From Macrobrachium rosenbergii (Eukaryota; Arthropoda; Malacostraca; Decapoda; Palaemonidae), in the NCBI RefSeq assembly GCF_040412425.1, contig NC_089789.1:40930606-40994605 (forward strand): a stretch of DNA of 64,000 bases, written 5' to 3'. Both the position numbers and the translations under genes were made by a program. The first letter of the stretch is position 1, and each line of letters begins with the position of its first letter. The notes beneath the pieces are model-generated. The model was given only the letters and a program-made list of their open reading frames with translations, was not told the DNA's origin and ran no database searches. Shown here in pieces: positions 35,088-63,372 of the stretch.

Positions 35088-37274
35088 ATGGATTCTTACA
35101 GAGGTGTGGAAGAGTTAGGTGATCATATAAACATTGATGATATATTGCAGTCAGTGCCCTGGGCTCAAATTCCAAGCAAGAAAAAGATCCACTTATTTGT
35201 AATCAGGAAAGATTCAAGGAATGAGCTACCTGTAACGGATGAAATGCACAACTTAACTGAAACTGCCGGAACCGCATGTACTGCTAGAGAGGGTTTTCCA
35301 CTAGCTCATACAGATCACACAGAAGAGGTAGAAACTGTCACGGATATAGAACCAGACCATGTGAATGAAATGGAATTGTCCTTAACTAATGAAGTGACTA
35401 CAGATCCAAAGCAGATAGAGTATCCATTAATTGACCTGGAAACCTCTGAAATGGCTCGTGGAAGCAATGATGTACAAGTTGATGTTGAAGATGATCATGT
35501 GGTAGAAGTTGCTGAAAGTGATCATGTGGTAAAATTTCCTGGAGGCGGTCATGACATTGTTCCACAAATACTCAAGTCTTTACTGATGTTTAACAATAAA
35601 GACACGGAATTTGCCAACAGGAAATCTACCATTAATGAAGCGGAAGAAAAACTTGATAGCACTGTTAGCAGGACTCGAGGAAGATTACTGAACTCAGATG
35701 CTTCATTGAGCAATTCAACTACAGTGTGTCCACTTTGTTTTAAAACAATCCCAAGTGAAATGAACCTTCTTAAACATTTATTGTGGCACGTACTTGTAAA
35801 AAATGCAAATAACAGACAGTTTGTTGACCCTTTAGCTGAAGAAGAATTTGGACCAGATTGGCTCAATTTCAAGAACAAATCTTTTGAAGAGCTGTTAAAG
35901 GAATGTAAACAGCATTTCAAATCTAATGATGGAATAAATTGCATGCTGTGCTTTAAAAACTTTGAATTTCACTATGACATTACTCAGCTTATAGATTTGG
36001 TGGATTTTTCAGTTCCGCCAAAGTGTGTCGAATGCCTTGAGCTGTTTAATGAAACTACAAGTCTAGAAATTCATGTGAAACAGCATTTAGGTTCAAAACC
36101 CTTTGGCTGCTGTGTTTGCTGCAAAATCTTTGAGGATGTGTCGGAGGTCAAGTTGCACATGGACAGCCATGTATTTCATACATATGGAAAAGTTTTCCAG
36201 TGCAGGTATTGCCCCAAGCTTTCTTTCACAGAGGAAGACAACAGAGATCATGAATTATGCCATGTAAATGCTTCTAATCTTTGGAAATTTTCCCCTAAAC
36301 TAACGGGCCAAGAAGCGGCAGGAGGTCGGAATGAAAAGGCAGTTGATCATTGCTTCCATTCTGTATTTTCCTATGTGTTTAATTTTACTAGAAAATTAAC
36401 CAGTTGTGGGAGTGCATTTGAAGTGATGGAGGAAATATCTAAATATAATACGCTGGGAAAATCATCTTGCAACGAAAAATTGTTACTAGAAGGGGAGCTG
36501 AGAGCTTTAACAAGTGTAATTAACTTGACAAAGGAAGTTGGTGAATTGTTAAGTGAGGGGCAGAGTACATCTCGAGGTAGCGATGTATTTTCAAATATTA
36601 GTGGACAGTTGATCGCTTACGATCAGGTGCTTTCGTCATCTTATGGAAGCATTTTGAGCGATCTTTATAAGAAGAAAATTTGGTGTAACTTTTGCAGACA
36701 GTCGTTTCCAGATTTGGAAGAGCTGTGTTCCCATAAAGTCAAGTACCATGAAACACGTAGAATATTTTCTTGTGAAGATTGCCCTGCAGAATTTGACGCT
36801 ATGGATTCTTTATTTGAACACAGGAATACCCACAGAAAGCTGCATTTGCATAAGTGTCCGATGTGTGATACACATTTTAATTTTAAGTTTGACATTACCC
36901 AGCACCTTAAAGTTCACTTTGCTGCCATTCTGAGGCGTTGCCCTGAATGTGGTATAAAGTACAAATTCTATAGCCAACTTGCAGATCATATGCAAACGCA
37001 TGTTGAAATTAAACCCTTCCTTTATAAATGTAAGGCATGTAATGTTTTTTTCACAGGCGAGGATCAGTTAACCAAACACACATTACGTGTACATTCAGTG
37101 GAAAGACTATATGATTGCTCAGTTTGTGGTAAAAGGTTTTTCAGGCAGAATGTTTGGTTGCTTCATGTTAAAAGTCATATCAGAAACAAATTTAGGAAGA
37201 GTCTTAAGGGAATGGACATGTATAAACCCTGCAAGTGGTCTAAGAAAAAAGTATTCAGTGTTAAGAGTACGTAG
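35088..37274 (+). CDS. C2H2 zinc-finger protein, 728 residues
   Basis: One uninterrupted coding exon; an in-frame TGA 18 bases upstream (35070) supports the start. Residues 1-210 are acidic with a short repeated Asp-His-Val-Val motif. A first finger lies at about 214-236 and a Cys-x2-Cys remnant without histidines at about 285. Three fingers follow at about 312-392, then a 135-residue helical spacer. Six consecutive C2H2 fingers occupy about 529-706 and a Lys-rich tail ends the protein. Finger spacing again lacks TGEKP linkers. It resembles the upstream 875-residue protein in architecture (acidic N-terminus, split finger clusters, intron-free frame), suggesting an old tandem duplication, but the sequences are well diverged. 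Probable nuclear DNA-binding regulator; no orthologue recognised. Confidence 0.9.
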   Translation: MDSYRGVEELGDHINIDDILQSVPWAQIPSKKKIHLFVIRKDSRNELPVTDEMHNLTETAGTACTAREGFPLAHTDHTEEVETVTDIEPDHVNEMELSLTNEVTTDPKQIEYPLIDLETSEMARGSNDVQVDVEDDHVVEVAESDHVVKFPGGGHDIVPQILKSLLMFNNKDTEFANRKSTINEAEEKLDSTVSRTRGRLLNSDASLSNSTTVCPLCFKTIPSEMNLLKHLLWHVLVKNANNRQFVDPLAEEEFGPDWLNFKNKSFEELLKECKQHFKSNDGINCMLCFKNFEFHYDITQLIDLVDFSVPPKCVECLELFNETTSLEIHVKQHLGSKPFGCCVCCKIFEDVSEVKLHMDSHVFHTYGKVFQCRYCPKLSFTEEDNRDHELCHVNASNLWKFSPKLTGQEAAGGRNEKAVDHCFHSVFSYVFNFTRKLTSCGSAFEVMEEISKYNTLGKSSCNEKLLLEGELRALTSVINLTKEVGELLSEGQSTSRGSDVFSNISGQLIAYDQVLSSSYGSILSDLYKKKIWCNFCRQSFPDLEELCSHKVKYHETRRIFSCEDCPAEFDAMDSLFEHRNTHRKLHLHKCPMCDTHFNFKFDITQHLKVHFAAILRRCPECGIKYKFYSQLADHMQTHVEIKPFLYKCKACNVFFTGEDQLTKHTLRVHSVERLYDCSVCGKRFFRQNVWLLHVKSHIRNKFRKSLKGMDMYKPCKWSKKKVFSVKST

Positions 37275-37865
37275 ATTGTGTAAAGAAATCGGGTATGAAA
37301 ACTGTGATGTAATTTGCACTTGCAGTGAGATAGAAATTGTAAGAATGTGTAACAGCATGAAGAATATATATAAAGGTCTTTAACTTTTCTGTTCTTTGAA
37401 TTCTGTTAAGTTTAAGAAAGAGTTGTACTCCCTACTATTAAAGTTGCTTGCTGTTCATATTTAGCCCAAGTTAGAAAGTTAATGTTGACTTTCAAGAGTG
37501 TGTTGAGATATTACAGAGTGCTCGCTGAAACTCATCACCTCCTCTTTATAATATCTGTACATTTCACCATAATCTTGATTCACAAGAATCCAAATGAAAA
37601 ATTGTGTTCATGCAAGACATTGCCAATCCTTGTAATAGTTTCAGCAAACTTGAAAATTGGAGCATTTTTGTACTGCATTGATTGCTGTTGTCATTATCTG
37701 TAATAATTCTTATTGGTTTTCTTTCTCAAAATTACTGAGCTATAAACTAGCTTATTTTTGTTTATGAGTTTTGTTGTTAAAAACTTACAATTGGTAATTC
37801 AGGGCATGTTTGTGCAGTAGTTATTTCAACAAGAAATGCTGCAGTGAATTTTATGTAGCCTTTGA

Positions 37866-37871
37866 AATAAA
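37866..37871 (+). terminator. Polyadenylation signal AATAAA (zinc-finger gene 2)
   Basis: A canonical hexamer 592 bases past the stop in AT-rich 3' flank. Confidence 0.55.
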
Positions 37872-38928
37872 GGATATATCATGGATCTCAAATTATTGTT
37901 TACTGACATTGGGTGTTAGGTTTAAGGTGGTCTTTTGCACAGCCAGCATCCCCTGATTGGTTGGTTTTAGATTTTGTTGTCTGTATCAGTCCATTAATAT
38001 GTCTGTACTGTACTGTATTTAGTTTTTGAGTAACCATTACGCCAGCAACAAGTTTTTGGATGATTTTCATGTCCTGTACAACAATCAAATTCAAGGATTT
38101 AGGAAAATTTTTTTGTTTTAGTTTTTATAAAAATCACTAGAACATGTTATACTTCAAAAACTTACTGAGAAGCTTAAGGAAGATTATTCTCATATCATTT
38201 CCTAATTTCATGTTTAGATGTGTGTAGAAGGTTTCTGAGTGCATCATGTTGCGTAATTACTGCATTTTCTCTCTTGAAATATGTGTATTATAAGATTATG
38301 TGTATGATTGCTTATATTCATTTGATAAAAAACATTTTTGCATATTTTGTCAATGTAAGAATTTTTGAAAGGCATTTAAAAGGAAAAAGAAAGAAGAGTA
38401 AATTTAGTAATTATAAGGAACTACAGTCTGAGCAGTTACCTTTATTTCATAACAGACCCATTGCTTGTACACTGCCTATTTGTGCGTCCTCTTTATCAAA
38501 ATATTGGGCTCAATATGGCTGATGAGTTTTCATGAGAAATGTTATATATTCTGTTTGCAGCAAATCCATCAGTGGTGTTTAGTAAAAAAAATAATTGTAG
38601 GGATGCACAAATAGGCTGTGTAAAAGTAATGGGTTTTTATTTGGAAATGTAGTTTTGTTTAAAGAAATAACAGCTAAATGTCATTTGATCATTTTAGTGA
38701 ATGAACATTATACGCCATAGAAGTTGAATTTGTAAATAATGTGAATTTTGAATTCATAAATTTTAGTAAATTTGAACTTGAATAAATTTTTGTAATCAAA
38801 GCCTGTTTTAATCATACCTTAGAGAATGCAGTTTGTTTGTTAATAGTTAATGTTTTAATTATGCCTGTTCTGATAGTATACATGTTCATTACTGCATATA
38901 CTGTTATGCTGTATGTATATGTATATAC
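37872..38928. other. Intergenic, nothing recognised
   Basis: AT-rich sequence with domain-less frames of 100 residues or less. Confidence 0.5.
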
Positions 38929-39120
38929 AGAATAACAGGACCCCACTTAAACAGATGGTATATAACAAGATTTTATTCACTAAAGTTACAAGCTTTCAAG
39001 GACTGACTGCCCCCCATCATCCAGCCACAGGATGATGGGGACAGTTAGTCCTTGAAAGTATGTAACTTTGTGAGTAAAATCTCCATGGGATGCCATCTTT
39101 AAATAAAGTCCTGTTATTCT
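38929..39120. mobile_element. Fold-back MITE, 192 bp hairpin
   Basis: The ends are perfect inverted repeats (agaataacaggac and its complement). The inverted similarity continues almost to the centre: acttaa.agatggtat, gattttattcac, aagttac, ctttcaaggact, cccccatcatcc. The loop is a few bases around 39025. The whole element can fold into one long stem. It has no coding capacity. Confidence 0.9.
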
Positions 39121-40499
39121 TTGCATGAATGCACATTACAATTGCATAAGTGATCAAGCTTAACTGTATGTATATGAGAGCAAATGCACAGTGCCATGTG
39201 ATTATGTGTTTTATTGAGATACAGACCATTGCTGTACATGAAGTGCTTTTCTTTGGTAGTCTTGCCAGGTTAAACTCAATAGTTCAAATCCTCATGTTAA
39301 AAAGTCCAAATTTAGGAGCCATCTCTTCGTGGAATATATGTTCACTTTTCACTGGTTCTCCTCCAAGACCTTATTTTATTTTTACTCTTGGCTGGTTGCT
39401 AAGTTTTTCCTATTCATCTTCTTCCTCGTTCTGGCACAGTTCATCAGTTCTAAAGAGTGATATTGAGCTCGGCTCTTCTGTTCATCGTTGTGCGTGCATG
39501 TGCTTAATTTCTGACACATTTCAATTTCTCATTTAGGACAATTGGAAGACTTACTGAGTGTGGTATATAGAGGTTTAGTTTTCTAATTTATTTTTTTATT
39601 CATATTCTGTATAAATATCTTTTATAACTTAATGTGTATCAATGTATGTAAAGTGTGTAGATGAGGTTTTCTTCCCACTGTTTGTTTCAGCATTTCACTG
39701 AATGCAGAGTACTTAAGCAAATATGCAAGACTTCTTTTACATGAAATGAAGTGTGAATGTTACTTGTAATTATACTGAACATTTAATGTTTTTAAGTTTA
39801 GCAAGGTTGCAAGGTTTGTTAGAGCTCTGTTAAGTTTTTACAGTTCTTTCCGTTTTAGAGTTTTTTCTGCAGATGTGCTAAATGTTGAAGTATGATGGGT
39901 TCCTGTGTACAGGGCAATGAAAGTTTTGATAAAGTAGATGAAGCCACAGCTACTGTGACCATATCAAAAGTAGCATCTCCTGTCAACTCTGGTCACTCTA
40001 GCAGCAGACTGAACCCACTTTAGAACCGTGACATTCTTAGCTTTTTAAAAAATAGCTTTGTAATCATTTTGTCATTTTTAAAGTGGTCACATTCATTTCA
40101 ATTAATACTTGACAGCTTCCCCACGCACCCCAATCTTGGTAGCAGGGCTGCCATTTTAAATAAAGTCCAATATCAAATTTTTCAGAAGTAACATGTCAGG
40201 CAAGACATAAATTTGATATATAATGGAATTGTGGTTAGCATTGTTATGTATGGTCACTTACATCAGACACCTAAGGTTGGCCACAAATCCCTGGTTACAG
40301 AGTATTCCTTCCCATGTAAGCAGAACAATTTTATTCTATCCTTTGTCTTATCCTGCACAGATACACCTTCCTGTGGTGTTAATTTATGTAGGCCAATCAA
40401 GCAGTTCATTGCTGTGTAATTAATTACTACATTCAATTATGCAGGAGACAAGCCCTCAACTAAAACACTTTTTTGGGCTAAATTTTATATTCCAATTCC
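39121..40499. other. Intergenic, nothing recognised
   Basis: No domain-bearing frame or identified repeat. Confidence 0.45.
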
Positions 40500-40715
40500 C
40501 AAAGGCTCTGTATGGGACTAGTGTCGTCAGTGCAACCCACGCGGTGCACAGTAAGCATTACTTAACGTTTTTTGCAGCGTCCTTTCAGTCCCTAGCTGCA
40601 ACCCTTCCTTCCTCCTGCTACACATAGACATTTTCACTCTCAATTTCCCTTTCGGCACTGCTCTCATAGGTCCCAGTGCTTGTCCTTTGGCCTAAAATTA
40701 ATATCCCATTCTAGC
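40500..40715 (+). mobile_element. SINE-like dispersed repeat, copy 4
   Basis: It contains cgtcagtgcaacccacgcgg, a ttgcagcgtcctttcagtcc variant and the cttggcc-type tail (gtcctttggcctaaaatt). It is shorter in the middle than the copy at 50925. Confidence 0.88.
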
Positions 40716-41019
40716 CTCAAAGGAGAATATAATATAAAAGATAACTTGTAACCAAGCTCTGTACATGAATTAACTTAATTTTCTTTTTCTAGCCAGAACT
40801 GGTTGGCAATTGCAAGGGTTAGCTATCTCTGGAACATAATACTGGATCACATTTGAAAAGCAAACCTACTGATATGCCAGACGTCAAGATGACAAAAGAA
40901 AGACGAATCTAAATAACTATTTCCTGTGAAAACTGTGACTAATAAAAACATCAGAAAAATTACATTGAAAAAAAAATGTTCAGGTAATTCTTTCAAATAT
41001 CTTCATCTAGCTAACAATC

Positions 41020-41600
41020 AATTCACGGTGTATACTGTATATACACCCACAAACGCATTAAAAGTATCTCAAAAATTATTTTAAAAGCAGAAGGTATATG
41101 TCTGTACTGTACACCCAAAACACATCAAAAGTATCTCAGTAATTATTTTGAAAACGGAAGAATTATGATGTTTATACTGCACATACCCACAAACACTCAT
41201 TATTAGTATCACAAAAATTAGTTTAAAAAAACAAGATGCATGATTTCTATACCGTGTACACACACAAACACATCAGCAGCATCTCAAAAATGATTTTTAA
41301 AGCAGGAGATATATGATGTCTATACTATACATACCCTAAAAACACATTATAATTATCATTATCTCAAAAATGTCATTAAAAGCGGAGGATATATGATGTC
41401 TATACTATACATACCCTAAAAACACATTATAATTATCGTTATCTCAAAAATGTCATTAAAAGCGGAAGATATATGATGTCTATAGTATACATACCCTAAA
41501 AACACGTTATAATTATCTAAAAAATGTCATTAAAAGCGAAAGATACATGATACCAACGCCGCATACACACCCACAAAGACATCAGAAGTATCCAAAGGTC
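41020..41600. repeat. Minisatellite, about 80-bp units
   Basis: Three nearly identical units start at 41308, 41388 and 41468 (gatatatgatgtctatac...), exactly 80 bases apart. A fourth starts after 74 bases owing to a six-base deletion. Upstream, three or four older, diverged units extend back to about 41020. Confidence 0.9.
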
Positions 41601-41744
41601 TATACGGTATATATAACCACAAAAATACACATAAAAAATTGCCTCAAAAAAACCATTTTAACAAAGCAAGAATGATATAACACGATGTCTATGACACCGA
41701 CGCAAATCTAGTTGACACATCTCTATTCCACTTACGTCTTGTTT

Positions 41745-41951
41745 ACTTCTGGTCATCAACGGCAGTTCTCGTCCACTTGTCAGACAGAAATTGCCGTCTG
41801 CGGGGAATACTCTCTGCCATGTTTGACGCTGGTCACCCCGGGGAATGGTGTCATATCCCGTGACAACTGCTGCAGAAGGCGAGTTTGAAGTTCGATCCAG
41901 TGTGAACTAGAAACTAGGATGGAAACTAGAAACTAGGAGGCGGAGAAATAG
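41745..41951 (+). promoter_or_regulatory. Possible promoter / leader exon of RSPRY1
   Basis: A comparatively GC-rich and CpG-containing stretch with a small direct repeat (aaactagaaactagga) ends near a weak donor-like aaatag|gtatac. It is the only such stretch upstream of the 45400 leader exon. Assignment is tentative. Confidence 0.25.
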
Positions 41952-42538
41952 GTATACCTAGTCTGTGCTGCTACTCGGGTGTTGGTCAGATGACCGTCAT
42001 TGTCAGCTGACTGTGATTGGGCATATAGCCCCAGGCAAGAGGAACAGTTATGTATATCACATAACTCCGTATTATTGTTAATTGTGGGCGGGTAGTCGTA
42101 TAAAGTATGCCTACCAGGCCGTATTGTCTTGAGGCTAAGAGTGGCTTAATTTTCTTGCCTCGTCCATTGCCTAATTTGCCGATTCTAATTTTTTTTCCTC
42201 TAAATTTGACGTTTATTTTCTTAATTAATCCATCTAGGCCATAGGTTAATATTCATTGAACGTGGATTACCATAATCTTGACAACTGATCAGTCTTAGGC
42301 CCAGGCCTAAGTGATATCCCACGAGAGGTTGGAACGTGGAAGGATAACCTAGCCTATAGGCTTAGATCCAGGGTTGAGCTCAAGTAAAGTTAGGTTGTCT
42401 AACTTTTCAGTAAGCTGTGGCCCTGCTGCTCATACTAGGCTAGGCCTGTGTTCATTAGGCCTACTTCATTTTGTATGTATGTTAGGCTAGGTTGTAGGTT
42501 AGCTTACAAGTGACTCATGATCTTTCAATAAAACTGAA

Positions 42539-43044
42539 GGGTACTACCGCACCCCTCTGGTTCGGTAATTTCCAGTTTACGTGCAAAATTGGTGCCGTGT
42601 TTATAGGCTAGGCTACCAGGCCCTTGGGGATGAATGCTAAAACATTAGCCTAAGAAAAAGGTGGGAAATATATTTAGAAGATAAACCCTGTTCATATGGA
42701 ATAAGCCCACAGGGGGCCATTGACTTGAAATTCAAGCTTTCAAAGAATATGGTGCTCATTAGGAAGTATGAAAAGTTAAAGGGAAATACAGAAACAAGAG
42801 CTCTCACTTATTAAAAAGAAATATTAATAAACAAATAAGAATTTATTAAAATGCAAGGAGAATAGTATTAGGATAGTAATGTATTGCATCCTCGCTTGAA
42901 CTTTTGAAGTTCCAATTGCACAACGTCCTCAGGGAGACTGTTCCACTGTCCAATGGTGTGAGGAATAAAGGACAAACAAATTGCGGTAAATATTTCAGTT
43001 GATGAATGGCGGAAACCAAGCTATGGTAGCAGTCTTCAGTTTTA
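42539..43044. mobile_element. MITE family A, copy 3, split by a nested repeat
   Basis: TA-flanked inverted ends aaaactgaagggtactacc and, inverted, ggtagcagtcttcagtttt. The left part shares cctctggttcggtaa and ggtgccgtgttta with copy 1; the right part shares cggtaaatat and ggcggaaacca. Between them is about 290 bp of unrelated sequence. Confidence 0.85.
42680..42970. mobile_element. Repeat nested inside MITE copy 3
   Basis: It runs from about aagataaaccctgttcat to gtgaggaataaaggac. I recall near-identical sequence as a common repeat in shrimp and prawn genomic DNA; this is memory, not a search. No coding capacity is seen. Confidence 0.65.
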
Positions 43045-45399
43045 CTGACTTCACATTAATAGTTTTTTGCTTACCTCAAATTTTATGCATCTTTTTAATA
43101 TAGGATTTCTGTTCTTATTTTTCTGTTCTTATAAGAGTGTCTTGCTAAATTTGTGTGTTTAGATCCTCATATTTTATCATTATTATTTCACATTTTCCAG
43201 TTATACATGGAGAATATAATTTCTTCAAGGCAGGTAGGATGTGGTACCCATAGGTTAGGCTATAAAAAGCCTGAGTAGGGGTATATCCTTATAAATCGCT
43301 CTGCCACAATTTTTGCAGCTAATTGGCGATGCAGGCGTGCAAAGCACCTTTGGCCAGGTAGGACACGGTGCCGTAGGCCAGGATTACCACCGTAGTTCAT
43401 TGCCAATTTTCTTGTTAATTAAACTTGATTTTTCCTTTCTCTCTATGGTATTGTTTTCCCATGTTGCACCTTATATTTTATGTAGGTTGCTTTGTGTTTT
43501 TAGCATATTTTACTCTTCCTTTTGATACACTTTTCCTTTCCTTTTGATACACTTTTCCTTTCTAAGAACCTCAGTTTCCCAGTGCAGTCCCCCATAATTT
43601 TTCAGATGTAGGGGTAGAGTTATGTTAAGGGGTAGGTGTTATATATCTGTAGAAATAGTAGTTTGTCAACTATTATTAGAAAAGAAAACTACAGAAATAA
43701 TTTCAGGAGGTTGTATATGCTTTACCACATTATATTATTATTTTTGTCTCCAATATTTTAATAAACATAGTCTGTACTGTATTTCCATATTTAGATTCCC
43801 ACAGATTGAATATTGAAAAAAGCTACTGATTTAGAGTTTAACCCGAATGTCACTTGTGTTTTTTATTCTTGTTTTTGTATATTGTAGTATTTAATGCTAG
43901 ACAGTATGCATGAGTTATCTTGGTCAAATTGCAGTCATTAAGGATATGATCTTTCTCATATTTTTGACATACATGTTACTTGTCTGGTTTATGTCTACGT
44001 ATATTTCTGGATGTTAGAATATAGTAGTTGGTTGTATGCTATGTTACAGACATTACAGCTTTTACTAATTAGATAATGTTATCTTGATCGCTGTTACTGT
44101 ATTTCTCCTTGGTGGTATTGAACGTGGATAATTGTAAATGTAAATAACAAAGTTCTGTAGGGCATGAGAAGCATAATCACTACTAGTATAAATGCTTTGA
44201 CCTCATCATGCAGTGGAATTTTGATCAGTGTCTGTCTTGAGTTATTATTTGAGTTATTTCATTCATGGATTTTGATTCGTCTTTGTAAAAGACAGAGTAA
44301 ATTTTTTTATTTAGCTCTGTACAGTAATGTTCTTAAGCAGTTTATGAACAGTATGATTATATTGGAAATATCTATACAACAGTAACACAATCATCAAAGA
44401 AACAATTTTTAAGCAAGTTAGGGAAAGTGGTTATCAGAATATAATCCGCTCAAAGTTTAGTTTTCAGTCAGAGAGTTTTGACTTGAGTTATATGGGCCCT
44501 GCTCTTCAGTTTTTAGGAAGAGGCAGCCTGCATATACAGAATTCTCTTATTCAGACATGTAATCCTTGTGTGTGTCTTTTATCTGATTTATATTTGATAT
44601 AGCAAAACCTTGCAGTAACAGACTCCCCATAATATTGCTATGGACAGCTTCCTCTACTGAGGTTTGAGATGTTAATGGCAAGTGTTGAGTGTTTAGAGAG
44701 CTGGGAATAAGTATTAAAGAAGAAATACAGAAGTTAGGAAATCTGGGAATGTTTGCTGATGGGCTTTGTCTTATATCTGAAATAGCTTATGTGATGGGTC
44801 TTTGTCCCCCAACTACTGTTATCTTTGATTACTGTACTGTTCATCTTGTATATCCCTTGTGATTCATATTTATAAGTATTGTCTGTAGATATCTGCACAG
44901 TATAGATAAGCCTCTGCCATTTATATCTTTAGTAATTGTTGTATTTGTGTATAATTTATCTCATTTCCCACTTTTGAAGATTTTACCCAGAGTAACTCCC
45001 AGATGTATCTTTGATTAAGGACATCCTAATTCCTTGAAAATTTGTTGTTAGGATATTATGCTGTTCTGTTAGGAAACTGATGTGTTGATAGGGCATCCGT
45101 GATCAAATTCTTATGTGGTGCATGTAGTATCCTTTTTTAGTATGAAATACTTTACTAAACTCATAGTATTATGTCTCTTTCTTTTATAAATAAGATTTAT
45201 GTCGCGTAAGTCTTAAAATAGTGGTTTGATGAGACTCCTTTGTAGGGAAGTTGGTTTTTGTGCTTATATGTTATGTCAGTGATTTATTTAGCAAGTAATG
45301 AGAGAATTGATATGTTTTGAATCTACAATTTTTGCCTTACCTGTAATTTACTTTACATATAAATTGATTGCATACTTATATCTTTTCTTTACTTTTCAG
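43045..45399. other. Upstream region or first intron of RSPRY1
   Basis: AT-rich with no recognised exon. A 23-bp tandem duplication (ccttttgatacacttttcct) lies at about 43518-43562. Confidence 0.45.
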
Positions 45400-45631
45400 A
45401 TTTATTTTATGGCATCCCAGTTATTTGACAGCTGTTGGATCACAATCTTAATGATGTGCATTGGAGGAACTGCGAAGGAAGGCCAATCTTGCTATCAGTT
45501 TTGCAGCCTTTAGACCCAAAATTATGTATAAGCAAGAATACAATTGGAAAATCCATGATTATAAACATTTGAGAACTTTATCTCATAGGAGTGTGCCATA
45601 CTGGAGATGTATTACATAAGTGATTAGTGTA
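45400..45631 (+). other. RSPRY1 5' UTR (leader exon)
   Basis: It follows a strong acceptor (ctttacttttcag, ending 45399) and continues into the first coding exon. It contains a short upstream ORF from ATG 45410 to TAG 45513 and an in-frame stop TAA at 45617-45619, five codons before the RSPRY1 start. Confidence 0.6.
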
Positions 45632-61668
<16,037 letters not shown>

Positions 61669-63372
61669 CCCCCAGGTATGTATCATAATTGTCTTGACAG
61701 GAAGATATTTATTTTTTCATGTAAGGAAAACGGTAAGTATTCAGCTGCTTTAAATCTGACTTGAAAGTAGTTCATTTTTTGTGAGGCTGGAGTTGCTTGC
61801 TGAATTGGTAGAATGTGCTTTGGTCGAGTTAGTATTTCTGGTAAAATCTTGTTAATAATAATGAAAATAAAAATAGAAATAATAATGATAATAATAATAA
61901 TAATTTTCATGTCTCTGTTCTCCTCAGTTAGCATTATTTTTCTCACGGAGTAAAGTGTATGAATTTTATTTCGTTTTATTTGTTTTTGTTATTAATATAG
62001 TATGCAGCTATTCATATGAACCAAGCTTGAAATTTCATCAGCCTGCAAAGCAGGCTTCCACTGAAATGAATGCTGATTTGTGAAAAAAAAAAGAATGTAA
62101 AGGATATTAAAATACAGCTGAAAATAACATACAAACGTAAGCAAACTAATTTGTAGACAAGAACTGCTGAAAAATAGAAATTTCATATGAATAAACCAAA
62201 TACAGTAGGGTGCATTAATGTAACTTTTCAACTTCTCTTAAATGTACGACCATCGGCACCCATAATGCCCCCAGAGACTTACATAGTTCTTTAGTTGTGA
62301 AGTGAAGGGGGTGAAAGATCTTGGGCAAATTGTGACATCAGCACACCTTGATAGAATACTAATGTGGATACGCTGTGAACTGAACATGGCTTGAGCTAAG
62401 TTGACCCTTGGAGGAACTGAAGGCCACCATTTTCAAGTACATGACAGTAAAACTTAAAGAAGATTTAAAATGAAAAATATCCAAACAACAGTGTGAATCG
62501 TAAGCACCATGATTATGAGAAAGCAAACTATTGCTTTGGGTTACTTTGTCTTGAAGAGAAGATCCAGGAAGGCTGCAGACATAAAGGCAGAGCAAAGTGT
62601 CAGAAGCATTTCATGTCAGTGCCAGTATCTCTGAAGAATGGAGCTCTACAAACGATAATTGGTGTTCTGACTGCATTATCTGATATTCGCTATCATAAAA
62701 TACTATGTTACCAGCGTTCAGTGAATCTCGTAGTGGAAGTATGGCTTGGGGTAGGTAACTGTTCGAGTCTTGGTTTACTAGAGCTCAGCCTCATACAATT
62801 TCCTGATTTGCTGCTGAAGTCTTGTCAAGGCCAACAGTGACTGTATTTACCTTTTTCAAAGTATTTGATGATTAAGTATTATATTACAGCACTTTTGATT
62901 GTATTAAATCTTATGTATTTTTTGCTTTTTGTGGGAGAATGAAACTTATCATATTTTTAGCTTGTCTATATCTTTATTTTTAAAAGGATAGTTTTAGAAC
63001 CTTTACTTTTTGTATTGAAGAAAATACTTGTTATAGTTATAGTTTGATATGGGAAATGCTTGAGAGTAGCTTATTTCAGAATTTGAAATTGTAGTGAACA
63101 TAGAAATTTTAGTGTTTCCATGAATTCCTTGAAAAGGTGCCAGATAGCTTGTTTGCAGTTATATTTGGGAATACACTGATAATCTCAGAAGGAAATTACT
63201 TCAACAATATGTTACTGTATTGGTTGCCTTAATTTTTTTGGCTTAAGTTTAGAAATGGATGGCTTAAATTTAGAAATATCCATGCCTTATGCAAACCTCT
63301 TATTTTAATAATGCTGTATTGCCTAGAGCTCTTCAGTGTTAGCTAAGAATAGGTATTGGTAGACAAAATAAA
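61669..63372 (+). other. RSPRY1 3' UTR / 3' flank
   Basis: A consensus-like donor (cccag|gtatgt) lies seven bases past the stop, so a 3' UTR intron or alternative 3' exon is possible. A canonical AATAAA occurs at 63367-63372. A 115-codon frame at 62493-62840 shows no domain and is not called a gene. Confidence 0.45.

Noticed and set aside
35549..35944. 131-codon minus-strand frame
   Set aside because: Antisense shadow of zinc-finger gene 2.
41885..41905. agttcgatcc, resembling a tRNA T-loop (B box)
   Set aside because: No matching acceptor stem, anticodon arm or A-box upstream, so no tRNA is called.
62493..62840. 115-codon frame downstream of RSPRY1
   Set aside because: No domain, no splice context, and it lies in likely 3' UTR.
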